From NCBI GenBank assembly GCA_046330435.1, contig JAXLST010000008.1:62001-126000 (forward strand): a stretch of 64,000 nt of DNA, given 5' to 3'. The notes beneath the pieces are model-generated. The model saw only the letters and a list, made by a program, of their open reading frames with translations, searched no databases and was not told where the DNA came from. The position numbers and the translations under genes are program-made. The stretch's first letter is position 1; each line of letters starts with the position of its first letter. Below are positions 41,104-49,036 of this stretch, piece by piece. The DNA is from Ga0077560 sp046330435. GTDB lineage: Bacteria > Actinomycetota > Thermoleophilia > Miltoncostaeales > Miltoncostaeaceae.

Positions 41104-41304
41104 TCAGTGACGGGGCCGCAGGGACGACCCGGCGGCCGGCGGCGTGCGCCGCCGGCCGCTCGAGGCGTCGGCCCGGTGTGAGCGTGCCTGCCAGCGGTGA
41201 CCCGCCAGTGCCCCGAGGCCGCTTCCCGCGACGATCGAGAGCACCTCGAACATGCGCACGCCGCTCTGGGACGTGATGTCGAGGATGTGAGTCAGGAGGT
41301 TCAC
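41104..41304 (-). CDS. Small hypothetical membrane peptide
   Basis: 66 residues from GTG 41304. A single weak hydrophobic stretch (VRMFEVLSIVAGSGLGALAG) and a basic Arg-rich tail. No RBS stronger than CAGGGG is seen. It may be real or a chance open frame in this GC-rich sequence. Confidence 0.4.
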   Translation of the reverse strand: MNLLTHILDITSQSGVRMFEVLSIVAGSGLGALAGHRWQARSHRADASSGRRRTPPAAGSSLRPRH

Positions 41305-41524
41305 CGTGTGCCCCTGGGAGGCGATATGTACCGGGCGGGATCAATCAGACCGGTTGTCGCCGGTCCGCCCCAGCCACCCAAGGGGTGGCGGGAGCTGACC
41401 CCCTCTGCAAGCCCCTTCGTTCCCACATCCGTCGCGGATCACACCGGCATCACGCAGCGCCTTGCGCGGGTGCGTCCCCGTGCACGAAATTGACGCTGCA
41501 AGCAATCCGCACAGGGGGACACCG

Positions 41525-42232
41525 ATGGACCTGAAGGGCAACTCCGTCACCTGGCTCGGCCACGGCACGTGGCTGTGGACCACCTCCGAGGGCAAGCGCG
41601 TCATCGTCGACCCGTTCCTGGAGAACAACCCGTCGTGTCCCGAGGCGCTGCGCGACCCCTCCCCGGTCCACGCGATCCTGGTGACCCACGGCCACATGGA
41701 CCACATCGCGGACCTCCCCGGCCTGGCCGCGAAGAACCCGGATGCACCGGTGATCGCCTCCTGGGAGGTCGGCGCCTACCTGCAGGGCCAGGGTGTCGGC
41801 AACGTGGTGCAGATGGGCGTGGGCGGCACCGTGGACGCCGCCGGCGTCGCCGCGACGATGGTGGCCGCTGTGCACGGCAGCGGCATCGGCGCGCCCGACG
41901 GCACGATGCTGCAGGGCGGCATCGCCGCGGGCTTCATGCTCGAGTTCCCGGACGGGCTGGTCGTCTACCAGGCCGGTGACACCGACGTGTTCGGCGACAT
42001 GGCCCTCCTCGCCGAGATCCACCGCCCCGACGTCGCGGTGCTCCCCATGGGCGGGCACTTCACCATGGGGCCGCCCCGCGGTGTGCACGCCGTGCGCCTG
42101 CTGGGCGTCAAGCAGGTGCTGTGCGGGCACTTCGGCACGTGGCCGCCACTGGCCGGGCGCCCCTCCGAGCTGCGCGCGCTGGTGCCGTCGGACGTCGAGG
42201 TGCCGGACCTGGAGCCCGGGGACAGCTTCTAG
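41525..42232 (+). CDS. Metallo-beta-lactamase fold hydrolase, UPF0173
   Basis: 235-residue metal-dependent hydrolase. N-terminal strand VTWLGHGTWLW, main zinc motif ILVTHGHMDHIADLPG (HxHxDH), a second His near AAVHGSGIGA, Asp in VYQAGDTDVFGDM and the C-terminal GGHFTMGPP and LCGHFGTWPPL (His). These are hallmarks of UPF0173/YtkL-like proteins. Cytosolic; substrate unknown. ATG 41525 follows the RBS CAGGGGGAC. A strong hairpin terminator follows the stop. Confidence 0.92.
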   Translation: MDLKGNSVTWLGHGTWLWTTSEGKRVIVDPFLENNPSCPEALRDPSPVHAILVTHGHMDHIADLPGLAAKNPDAPVIASWEVGAYLQGQGVGNVVQMGVGGTVDAAGVAATMVAAVHGSGIGAPDGTMLQGGIAAGFMLEFPDGLVVYQAGDTDVFGDMALLAEIHRPDVAVLPMGGHFTMGPPRGVHAVRLLGVKQVLCGHFGTWPPLAGRPSELRALVPSDVEVPDLEPGDSF

Positions 42233-42242
42233 CCGGGTCCAC

Positions 42243-42276
42243 CGGCGGGGCCGGGCCTCGGCGCCCGGCCCCGCCG
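42243..42276 (+). terminator. Hairpin terminator after the UPF0173 gene
   Basis: A 14-bp stem (42243-42256 with 42263-42276) around a 6-base loop, no U-tract. It follows the stop by 11 bases. Confidence 0.75.
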
Positions 42277-42307
42277 TCCCGGCCGCGACCTCCCGGACGA
42301 AGTCCCC

Positions 42308-42607
42308 ATGCCCGAGCCGACACCGCCCACCGCCCGGCGTCACCCGGAGGGCGCCCCCGACGGCTGGGGGTCCGCGTCGCTCGGACTCGGCGTCCTCGCC
42401 CTGTTGACGTTGCCCCTGGTGCTGCCCTCACCCGCCCTCGGGGTGCTCGGAACCGTGTGCGGGGCCGTGTCGGTCGCGGCCGCGGGTGAGCGCGGCGCCT
42501 CCCGGGTCCGGGGCTGGGCGGGCATCGCGCTCGGCGCGACGGCCGCCGTGATCGCAACCGTGCTGCTGGTGACGGGCAGGTGGCTCGTCATGGTGAACGT
42601 CGGCTGA
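42308..42607 (+). CDS. Small DUF4190-like membrane protein
   Basis: 99 residues. Two TM helices, ASLGLGVLALLTLPLVLPSP and GWAGIALGATAAVIATVLLV, joined by a Gly-rich loop that resembles DUF4190 proteins. N-terminus is Pro-rich and cytosolic. Function unknown. Confidence 0.75.
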   Translation: MPEPTPPTARRHPEGAPDGWGSASLGLGVLALLTLPLVLPSPALGVLGTVCGAVSVAAAGERGASRVRGWAGIALGATAAVIATVLLVTGRWLVMVNVG

Positions 42608-42644
42608 GCGCACCGCGCGGAGCACCATCCGGCGGCGCGCGGCG

Positions 42645-42932
42645 TCAGGCCTCCGGGTCCGGCGCCGCGCCCCGCGGCCACGGGACGCCCGCCTTCACCG
42701 ACGACAAGGCGCCCACGGCGAGCAGGGACAGGCCGTTGGTGACCATGATCGCGGCGTCCGACTGGGCCGCGCCGTAGGCGAACCACAGGCCGATGCCGGC
42801 CAGCAGGGCGAGCAGGTAGCCCCACGACAGGTCGCCCGTGGACCGGGTGCGGAGGCTGCGCGCGAGCTGCGGCACCCAGCATCCGGTGGTGAGCGCGCCG
42901 GCGCCGAGGCCGAGCAGGGTGGTGGTGTCCAT
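42645..42932 (-). CDS. SemiSWEET-type sugar transporter
   Basis: 95 residues with three TM helices, the size of a bacterial SemiSWEET half transporter. The PQ-loop motif is in TTGCWVPQLARSLRTRSTGD, and the second helix ends in LWFAYGAAQSDAAIMVTNG, which holds the conserved Asn in the substrate pathway. It acts as a homodimer in the cytoplasmic membrane, moving sugars by facilitated diffusion. Confidence 0.85.
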   Translation of the reverse strand: MDTTTLLGLGAGALTTGCWVPQLARSLRTRSTGDLSWGYLLALLAGIGLWFAYGAAQSDAAIMVTNGLSLLAVGALSSVKAGVPWPRGAAPDPEA

Positions 42933-42983
42933 GTGCTCCGGGGGTCGTCGGGGGACGGCCCGCCGAGGGTACCGCGTGCGAGG

Positions 42984-43505
42984 ATGGCGGTCGTGGCCGA
43001 CCCCACCGTGCACCTCGCCCAGGTCAACGTCGCCCGGCTGCGGGCGCCGCTGGACTCCGCGGAGCTGGCGGACTTCGTGGCCGCCCTGGCCCCCGTGAAC
43101 GCCCTCGCCGACGCCGCGCACGGGTTCGTGTGGCGCCTGCAGGACGAGGGGGGCGACGCCACCGGGGTGCCGGTGCTGGGGGACCCCGCGCTCATCGTGA
43201 ACCTGTCGGTGTGGGAGTCGCTCGACGTGCTGCGGGCGTTCGTCTACAACGGCCGCCACCTGGACGTCATGCGCCGCCGGCGGGACTGGTTCGCGCGCAT
43301 CACCGAGGCGTACCAGGCCCTGTGGTGGGTGCCCGCCGGGCACCGCCCCACGGTCGCCGAGGCCGAGGAACGGCTGCTGATGCTCCGCGAGCGCGGCTCG
43401 ACCCCCCGGGCGTTCACGTTCGCGCGGCCGTTCGGGCCCGACGGCATGGACTGGTCGCCGCCGGAGCAGGAGACGCGGCTGGGCTACGTGCCGGGCAGGG
43501 CCTGA
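42984..43505 (+). CDS. DUF3291 family protein
   Basis: 173 residues from ATG 42984. A ferredoxin-like dimeric alpha-beta barrel fold is likely. Conserved DUF3291 elements: HLAQVNVARLRAPLDSAELA, LSVWESLDVLRAFVYNGRHL and WWVPAGHRPTVAEAEERL. Family function is unknown, but the fold is shared with antibiotic monooxygenases. Divergent from the SemiSWEET gene; 3' end overlaps the convergent membrane gene by 22 bases. Confidence 0.88.
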   Translation: MAVVADPTVHLAQVNVARLRAPLDSAELADFVAALAPVNALADAAHGFVWRLQDEGGDATGVPVLGDPALIVNLSVWESLDVLRAFVYNGRHLDVMRRRRDWFARITEAYQALWWVPAGHRPTVAEAEERLLMLRERGSTPRAFTFARPFGPDGMDWSPPEQETRLGYVPGRA

Positions 43506-43987
43506 CCGGCCCAGCGCCCGGGGGCGTGGTGCTCCACCGCCGCCCGGATCTCCGCGGCGCCGGTGCCCAGGCCGGTGAGCCCCAGGTGCAGCGGCGAGGC
43601 GCCCGGCACGTGGCGCAGCGCCAGGCCCAGGCGGCGCAGCGGCCCCCCGCCGCCCGGCGCGCCCGGCGCGAGCACGATCCGCAGCGCGGTGCCGCTCCGG
43701 CGCGGCGCGACGGCGGCGATGTGGGCCCAGGCCAGCAGGCCCATCCCCAGGACCGCCACGCCGTCGGCGCCGATGCGCCACACCGGCGGCACCCGCACGG
43801 CGCCCCATGCCCCGAGCACCGCGGCGGCGGCCCAACCAGCGGCGAACAGCGCCCAGGCCGCGGCGCCCGGGCCGCCGGCCTGCGCCGCCAGCCATGTGCA
43901 CAGCGCGCAGGCGATCCCGCAGAGGGCCGCGCCCGCGGCGAAGCACCACCGAGGGTACGCGATCACCAGGGTCCCGTCGCCGGTCAC
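43484..43987 (-). CDS. Hypothetical membrane protein
   Basis: 167 residues from GTG 43987. Two or three TM helices (WCFAAGAALCGIACALCTWL, AAWALFAAGWAAAAVLGAWG and a short GVAVLGMGLLAWAHIAAVA), then a basic cytosolic part with beta character and a helical tail. Resembles small PH-like membrane proteins, but no family assigned. It starts 83 bp before the tRNA gene on the other strand. Confidence 0.65.
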   Translation of the reverse strand: MTGDGTLVIAYPRWCFAAGAALCGIACALCTWLAAQAGGPGAAAWALFAAGWAAAAVLGAWGAVRVPPVWRIGADGVAVLGMGLLAWAHIAAVAPRRSGTALRIVLAPGAPGGGGPLRRLGLALRHVPGASPLHLGLTGLGTGAAEIRAAVEHHAPGRWAGQALPGT

Positions 43988-44069
43988 CCACCTGTGATCG
44001 GCGGGTCCCCGCGGCCCCTGAAGGGGGATCCCAGCCCTGCGGACGCGGCTGCTAACCTACCCGCACCCC

Positions 44070-44142
44070 GATCGGGTAGCTCAGTTGGGAGAGCACTTCC
44101 CTGACACGGAAGAGGTCGCTGGTTCGAGCCCAGTCCCGATCA
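44070..44142 (+). tRNA. tRNA-Val (anticodon GAC)
   Basis: A complete cloverleaf. Acceptor GATCGGG pairs with CCCGATC, discriminator A. D arm GCTC-AGTTGGGA-GAGC. Anticodon stem CTTCC/GGAAG with loop CTGACAC (anticodon GAC, Val GUC). T arm CTGG-TTCGAGC-CCAG. The CC following the discriminator at 44143-44144 is genomic; the rest of CCA must be added enzymatically. A terminator-like hairpin follows 8 bases later. Confidence 0.97.
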
Positions 44143-44149
44143 CCTCACG

Positions 44150-44180
44150 CGGCCCCTTTCCGAGGGGCCGTCGTCGTTTG
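44150..44180 (+). terminator. Rho-independent terminator of tRNA-Val
   Basis: Stem CGGCCCCT (44150-44157) with AGGGGCCG (44163-44170) and a TTCCG loop, followed by a T-rich run TCGTCGTTTG. Confidence 0.85.
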
Positions 44181-44218
44181 CGGGGCCTGCCGTTTCGCCG
44201 GCGACGGGGCTTGGTAGC

Positions 44219-45376
44219 GTGCCGCCCGTGACGACCCCGATCACCGACGGCGCGACCTACGACGTCGGCATCGCCGGCGCCGGGCAGCTGGCCCGCATGA
44301 CGTGCCTCGCGGCATGGCCGCTGGGCATCCGGGTGGCCGTGCTGGGCGACCCGGCGGAGCCCGCCGGCCTGGTCGCCGCGGGCGTCGTGCCCGGCGACTG
44401 GAAGGACCCCGCCGCCGTCGCCGCCCTGGGACGGGTGTGCGGCGTGGTGACCCTCGAGAACGAGTTCGTCGACGCGAAGGCCCTGGCCGCCGTGGAGGCC
44501 GCGGGGACCCCGGTGCGGCCGCGCGCGGCGTCCGTCGCGGTGGTGCAGGACAAGGCCCTGCAGAAGGAGCGCTTGGTCGCCGCCGGCCTGCCGGTCGCGC
44601 GGTTCGTCGTCGCCGACCGCCCGTCCGACATGGCGGCCGCCGGCCGCGACCTGGGGTGGCCCCTGGTGCTGAAGTCCCGCACCCTCGGCTACGACGGCTA
44701 CGGCAACGCCACCTGCCACACGCCGGCCGAGGCGGAGGCGGCGATGCCCGGCCTGGACCGCGGCGAGGGCGTGCTGGTGGAGGCCTGGGTGCCGTTCGAG
44801 CGGGAGCTCGCCGCGATGGTCGCCCGCAGCACCACCGGCGAGGAGGCCTGCTACCCGGTGGTCGACACCGTCCAGCGGGACCACGTGTGCCACGAGGTGG
44901 TGGCCCCGGCGGACGTGGACGCACCCGTGCGGGCGCGCGCGCAGGAGGTCGCCCGGGCGGCGGCCGCCGCCGCCGACGGGCTGGGGGTCACCGGCGTCGA
45001 GATGTTCCTCACCGCCGACGGCGCGGTGCTGGTGAACGAGCTGGCACCCCGGCCGCACAACAGCGGCCACTACACCATCGAGTGCTGCGAGACCTCGCAG
45101 TTCGAGAACCACCTGCGGGGCGTCCTGGGCCTGCCCCTGGGCCCCGTGAACCTGCGCGCCCCGGCCGGCGCGATGGTGAACATCCTGGGCACCGGAAGCG
45201 GGCCCAGCCGGCCGGACATCCCGGCGGCGCTGGCGGTGCGCGGCGCCCACCTGCACCTGTACGACAAGGCGGAGGTCCGCGTGCGCAGGAAGATGGGGCA
45301 TGTGACGGCGCTGGGCGCGACACCCGCGGAGGCCCTGGAGGCCGCCCGCCGCGGCGCGCGGGCGGTGGCGCTGTGA
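44219..45376 (+). CDS. purK: 5-(carboxyamino)imidazole ribonucleotide synthase
   Basis: 385-residue ATP-grasp enzyme of purine synthesis: AIR + bicarbonate + ATP to N5-CAIR. N-terminal Rossmann-like YDVGIAGAGQLARMTCLAAW, ATP-grasp region VLKSRTLGYDGYGNATC and metal/ATP site GVEMFLTADGAVLVNELAPR followed by the family signature NSGHYTIECCETSQFE. Starts GTG 44219 or 44228. Overlaps purE by 4 bases (GTGA), forming the purK-purE pair, here with K before E. Confidence 0.97.
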   Translation: MPPVTTPITDGATYDVGIAGAGQLARMTCLAAWPLGIRVAVLGDPAEPAGLVAAGVVPGDWKDPAAVAALGRVCGVVTLENEFVDAKALAAVEAAGTPVRPRAASVAVVQDKALQKERLVAAGLPVARFVVADRPSDMAAAGRDLGWPLVLKSRTLGYDGYGNATCHTPAEAEAAMPGLDRGEGVLVEAWVPFERELAAMVARSTTGEEACYPVVDTVQRDHVCHEVVAPADVDAPVRARAQEVARAAAAAADGLGVTGVEMFLTADGAVLVNELAPRPHNSGHYTIECCETSQFENHLRGVLGLPLGPVNLRAPAGAMVNILGTGSGPSRPDIPAALAVRGAHLHLYDKAEVRVRRKMGHVTALGATPAEALEAARRGARAVAL

Positions 45377-45873
45377 CCGCCGCGCCCGTGGTGGGCGTCG
45401 TGATGGGCAGCGACTCCGACCTGCCGGTCATGCGGGCCGCCGCCGACGCCCTCGCCGAGCTGGGCGTGCCCCACGAGGTGCGGGTGGTGTCCGCCCACCG
45501 CACCCCGCACGACATGATCGCCTACGGCACCGAGGCCGCCGGACGCGGACTGCGGGTCATCATCGCGGGGGCCGGCGGCGCCGCGCACCTGCCGGGGATG
45601 CTCGCCAGCGTCACGCACCTGCCGGTCATCGGGGTCCCCGTGCGCACCACGGCCCTCGACGGGATGGACTCGCTGCTGTCGATCGTGCAGATGCCGCGGG
45701 GCGTCCCGGTGGCGACCGTGGCGATCGACAACGGCCGAAACGCCGGCCTGCTGGCGGCCCGCATCCTGGGCGTCTCGGACCCGGATCTCGCCGCCCGCGT
45801 CGCGGCCCTCCAGGCCGAGCAGGCGGACATGGCGCGCGCCGCCGACGCGCGCGTGCGCTCCGGCGCGGAGTAG
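45373..45873 (+). CDS. purE: N5-CAIR mutase
   Basis: 166 residues, class I PurE. Motifs VVMGSDSDLPVMRAAADAL, SAHRTPHDMI and IAGAGGAAHLPGMLAS cover the CO2-migration active site (catalytic His in SAHRT). It converts N5-CAIR to 4-carboxy-AIR in de novo purine synthesis. Translationally coupled to purK. Confidence 0.97.
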   Translation: MTAAPVVGVVMGSDSDLPVMRAAADALAELGVPHEVRVVSAHRTPHDMIAYGTEAAGRGLRVIIAGAGGAAHLPGMLASVTHLPVIGVPVRTTALDGMDSLLSIVQMPRGVPVATVAIDNGRNAGLLAARILGVSDPDLAARVAALQAEQADMARAADARVRSGAE

Positions 45874-45957
45874 CGCGCCCCGGAATTCCGCGCGCGGCGC
45901 TCCACTCGCGGGCCCGGCTGCCGATGGCAGGAGCAGCCGCCCGCCACGGGGCGGCCC

Positions 45958-48093
45958 GTGCGCATGGACGAGGCCGACCACCCGACATCCCCGAACCCCG
46001 GCGCGTCACCCGACGCGACCTGGGCGTCCGCCGCCCGGCGGCTCCGGCGGCTGCACCGCGTGCAGCTCGCCGTGCTGGGCCTGTTCTGCGTGTTCGTCGT
46101 GGCGGTCGTCACCGGGTCGGTGGCCCTCAACCAGCTGCAGGAGGACCGCCACGGGAACCTGGACGACGCGATCTACCAGGTCTCCGACTCCTTCGACCAG
46201 ATGCGGGCGGTGCACACCGCGATCCTGTCCCGGGGCGGGGTCATCACCCCCGGCGACGTCGTCACCGCGCTCGCCGCGCGGGGCCGCCTCATGTCGGTCC
46301 GCGCCCGCCAGGGCAAGGACTTCCGCACCAACGCCGAGATGGATGCCGGGGGCGATGCCACGCTCACGATGCTCGACCAGCTGGTGTCGCTGAGCCGGTC
46401 CCCGGCGAACCTGGTGAGCCAGCCGGACCTCACCGGCCCGCTGGAGGAGCTCACGGCGTCGGGCAGGCGGTGGTTCACGGCCATGCAGGAGGCGCGGACC
46501 GCCGACGAGGCCGCGGCCGACGTGATCCGGCGGCGGCTGGTGATGCTGACCATGGTGACGGTGCTCCTGCTGTGCGGAGGCACCCTGCTGCTGTGGCGCG
46601 GCATCGGCCGCGCCCGGGAGCGCCTCGTCGGCGAGCTGCGCCGGAACGGCCGCGAGCAGGACGCCATGACGCGCATCGCGCTCGCCGCGGCGTCCGGCGC
46701 CGGCATCGAGGAGCTGCGGCGCATCGCCGCCGACGCGGTCGCCGGCCCCCTGGAGGGCGCCCGCGTCGCGCTCGTGCACGGCGACGAGGCGGATGCCGCC
46801 CGCGAGCTCGCCGCCACCGGGCCGGCGGCCCCCGGGGTGATCCGGCGCGAGGTCATGTCCGGCGGGGCGCCCTGGGGGCTGCTCACCGCCGACTGGGACG
46901 GGGCCGAGCCGCCGCCGGACGCCGCGGGACGGCTCGACCGGCTGGCCGCGGCGATCGGCACCGCCGTGGAGGGCGCCACCGCCCGCCGGCTGCTGGAGGC
47001 ACAGGCCGTCACCGACGCCCTGACCGGCCTCCCCAACCACGGGGCGTTCCACGACGCCCTCGCCATCGCCGTCGCCGCCGCCGAGCGGGACCTCAGGCCG
47101 CTGGCGGTCACCGTGGTCGACATCGACGGCCTCGCCGAGGTGAACGCCGAGTGGGGCCACGCCTCGGGCGACCAGGTGATCGCCGAGGTCGGCCGCCGGC
47201 TCGCGCGCTGCACGGAGGACGGCGAGGTCCTCGCCCGCATCTCCGGCAAGGCGTTCGCGTGGATCCTGCCGGGCCTGGACGCGCGCGCCGCGGCGGACCG
47301 CGCGCACGCCGCCCGGTTCGCGGTGGTGCGGGAGGCCGTGCCTCCGGCCGGCCGCGTGACCGTGTCCGCCGGCGTCGCGGACGTCGAGGACGCCGGCACC
47401 GCCGGGGGGCTCATGGACGCCGCCGACCGCGCGCTGCAGTCCGCCAAGGCCTCCGGGCGCGACGCGGTCCGCACCCACGCCGAGACCCGCGACGAGGCGC
47501 AGGCCGCCAACCAGCGGGAGTTCGCCGCCCTGCGCGCCCTGGCCCGCGCCGTCGACCTGCGGGACGAGAACACGTGGCGGCACTCCGAGCGCGTCGCCGA
47601 GATCTCTCACCGCCTGGCGCGGGTGCTCGGCTGGGACGAGACCCGGGCCGCGCGCCTGCGCCAGGCGGCGCTCGTGCACGACGTCGGCAAGGTCGGGGTG
47701 CCGGACTCGGTGCTGCTGAAGCCCGGCCACCTCACCGCCGAGGAGCGCGCCGTGGTGGAGACCCACGTGACCCTGGGCGCCCAGATCGTCTCCGAGGTGC
47801 TGGACCCCGAGCAGGTGGCGTGGGTGCGCGGCCACCACGAGCGCATCGACGGCGCCGGCTACCCGGACCGCCTGCCGGGCCACGAGATCGCCGACGGGGC
47901 CCGCATCATGGCCGTCGCCGACACGTGGGACGCCATGACCGCCGACCGGGTCTACCGCGCCGGCATGCCCGCCGAGAAGGCGCTGCGCATCTGCCGGGAG
48001 GTCGCCGGCACCCAGCTGTGCCAGCACTGCGTCAACGGCCTCGTCGTGCTGTACGAGCGCGGTGAGCTGGACGACCCGGACGCACCGGCCTGA
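45958..48093 (+). CDS. Membrane HD-GYP phosphodiesterase with degenerate GGDEF
   Basis: 711 residues. TM1 (LAVLGLFCVFVVAVVTGSVA) and TM2 (LVMLTMVTVLLLCGGTLLLW) bracket a periplasmic helical sensor of about 130 residues. A GAF-like linker and a GGDEF domain follow, in which the signature reads ISGKAFAWILPG: Gly-Gly-Asp/Glu-Glu-Phe has become SGKAF, so synthase activity is unlikely. The HD-GYP domain is intact (RHSERVAEISHRLA, HDVGKVGVPDSVLLKPG, GHHERIDGAGYPDRLPG, ADTWDAMTADRVYR). Likely a c-di-GMP-degrading enzyme with a GTP-sensing pseudo-GGDEF. Start ATG 45958 or 45964. A strong bidirectional terminator follows. Confidence 0.92.
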   Translation: MRMDEADHPTSPNPGASPDATWASAARRLRRLHRVQLAVLGLFCVFVVAVVTGSVALNQLQEDRHGNLDDAIYQVSDSFDQMRAVHTAILSRGGVITPGDVVTALAARGRLMSVRARQGKDFRTNAEMDAGGDATLTMLDQLVSLSRSPANLVSQPDLTGPLEELTASGRRWFTAMQEARTADEAAADVIRRRLVMLTMVTVLLLCGGTLLLWRGIGRARERLVGELRRNGREQDAMTRIALAAASGAGIEELRRIAADAVAGPLEGARVALVHGDEADAARELAATGPAAPGVIRREVMSGGAPWGLLTADWDGAEPPPDAAGRLDRLAAAIGTAVEGATARRLLEAQAVTDALTGLPNHGAFHDALAIAVAAAERDLRPLAVTVVDIDGLAEVNAEWGHASGDQVIAEVGRRLARCTEDGEVLARISGKAFAWILPGLDARAAADRAHAARFAVVREAVPPAGRVTVSAGVADVEDAGTAGGLMDAADRALQSAKASGRDAVRTHAETRDEAQAANQREFAALRALARAVDLRDENTWRHSERVAEISHRLARVLGWDETRAARLRQAALVHDVGKVGVPDSVLLKPGHLTAEERAVVETHVTLGAQIVSEVLDPEQVAWVRGHHERIDGAGYPDRLPGHEIADGARIMAVADTWDAMTADRVYRAGMPAEKALRICREVAGTQLCQHCVNGLVVLYERGELDDPDAPA

Positions 48094-48100
48094 GAACGCA

Positions 48101-48128
48101 CCGGGGCCCGCCTGACGGCGGGCCCCGG
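48101..48128. terminator. Bidirectional hairpin terminator
   Basis: A 12-bp perfect stem CCGGGGCCCGCC (48101-48112) with GGCGGGCCCCGG (48117-48128), loop TGAC, between the convergent HD-GYP gene and korB. Confidence 0.82.
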
Positions 48129-48157
48129 GTCCTTCAGGTCCTGCGGTGCGGTGCGGC

Positions 48158-49036
48158 TCAGGCCACCGGCTTGCCGATGGCGACGCCCTTGCGGGCGTTG
48201 AACGCCTCGAGCATCGTCGCGACGTCGCTGTCCGGGGTCCGCTCGACGAGCGCCTGGTACTTCTCGCCCAGGGTGGGGCGCAGCTCCCGGTAGAGGATCC
48301 CGAGCTTGAACCCGCCCTTGAGGGCCAGGTCGAACGCGGCCACCTTGTCGGAGGGGTCGTGGTCGGGGGCGACGTCGGTGACGAGCTCCTTCCACTCCTC
48401 CTGGTGGTTGTTGAACATCACGCACGGCGACATGGCGTCGATGTAGCTGAAGCCCTTGTGCTCCACGGCCTGCACGATGAGCTCGGTGAGCGTCTTCGTG
48501 TTGAACGACGCGCCGCGGGCGACGAAGCCGGCGCCCGAGGCGATGGCGAAGCCCAGGGTGTTCAGCGGCGTCTCCAGGTTCCCCCAGGGGGTGGACGGCG
48601 CCTTCTGGTCGGTGAGGGACGTCGGGGAGACCTGGCCCTTGGTGAGGCCGTAGATCTCGTTGTCCATCACCAGGTACGTGATGTCGATGTTCCGGCGGGC
48701 GGCGTGCGGGAAGTGCCCCGCGCCGATCGCGAAGCCGTCGCCGTCGCCGCCCACGGCGACCACGGTGAGCTCCGGGTTGGCGAGCTTCACGCCCATCGCC
48801 ACCGGCAGCGCCCGGCCGTGCAGGGTGTGCACGCCGTAGGTGCTGACGAAGCCCGGCAGGCGGCTGGAGCAGCCGATGCCCGACACGACCACGGTCTTGG
48901 CCGGGTCGAGGTTGAGCTGCGCGAACGCCCGGTACAGGGACGCCAGGACGCCGAAGTCACCGCAGCCCGGGCACCAGATGGGCTTGAGGTCCGACTTGTA
49001 GTCGTTGGGCTTGCGGGTCGCCGGTGCGGTGCTCAT
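48158..49036 (-). CDS. korB: 2-oxoacid:ferredoxin oxidoreductase beta subunit
   Basis: 292 residues with the TPP-binding subunit motifs: WCPGCGDFGVLASLYRAFAQ, VVSGIGCSSRLPGF and VAVGGDGDGFAIGAGHFPHA (Mg-TPP GDGD). Together with KorA it oxidises 2-oxoglutarate (or pyruvate) to acyl-CoA with ferredoxin as acceptor. No separate delta/ferredoxin subunit is seen, so an external ferredoxin is used. ATG 49036 overlaps korA. This is the aerobic Actinomycetota KorAB type, replacing the 2-oxoglutarate dehydrogenase complex in the TCA cycle. Confidence 0.95.
   Translation of the reverse strand: MSTAPATRKPNDYKSDLKPIWCPGCGDFGVLASLYRAFAQLNLDPAKTVVVSGIGCSSRLPGFVSTYGVHTLHGRALPVAMGVKLANPELTVVAVGGDGDGFAIGAGHFPHAARRNIDITYLVMDNEIYGLTKGQVSPTSLTDQKAPSTPWGNLETPLNTLGFAIASGAGFVARGASFNTKTLTELIVQAVEHKGFSYIDAMSPCVMFNNHQEEWKELVTDVAPDHDPSDKVAAFDLALKGGFKLGILYRELRPTLGEKYQALVERTPDSDVATMLEAFNARKGVAIGKPVA

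Noticed and set aside
41305..41524. Possible small RNA or riboswitch before the UPF0173 gene
   Set aside because: No conserved riboswitch core, no tRNA-like fold and only short imperfect hairpins found by eye.
42967..42972. GGGTAC upstream of the DUF3291 gene as a fifth sigB promoter
   Set aside because: No GTNN-like -35 at 16 or 17 bases; the -10 alone is too short to count.
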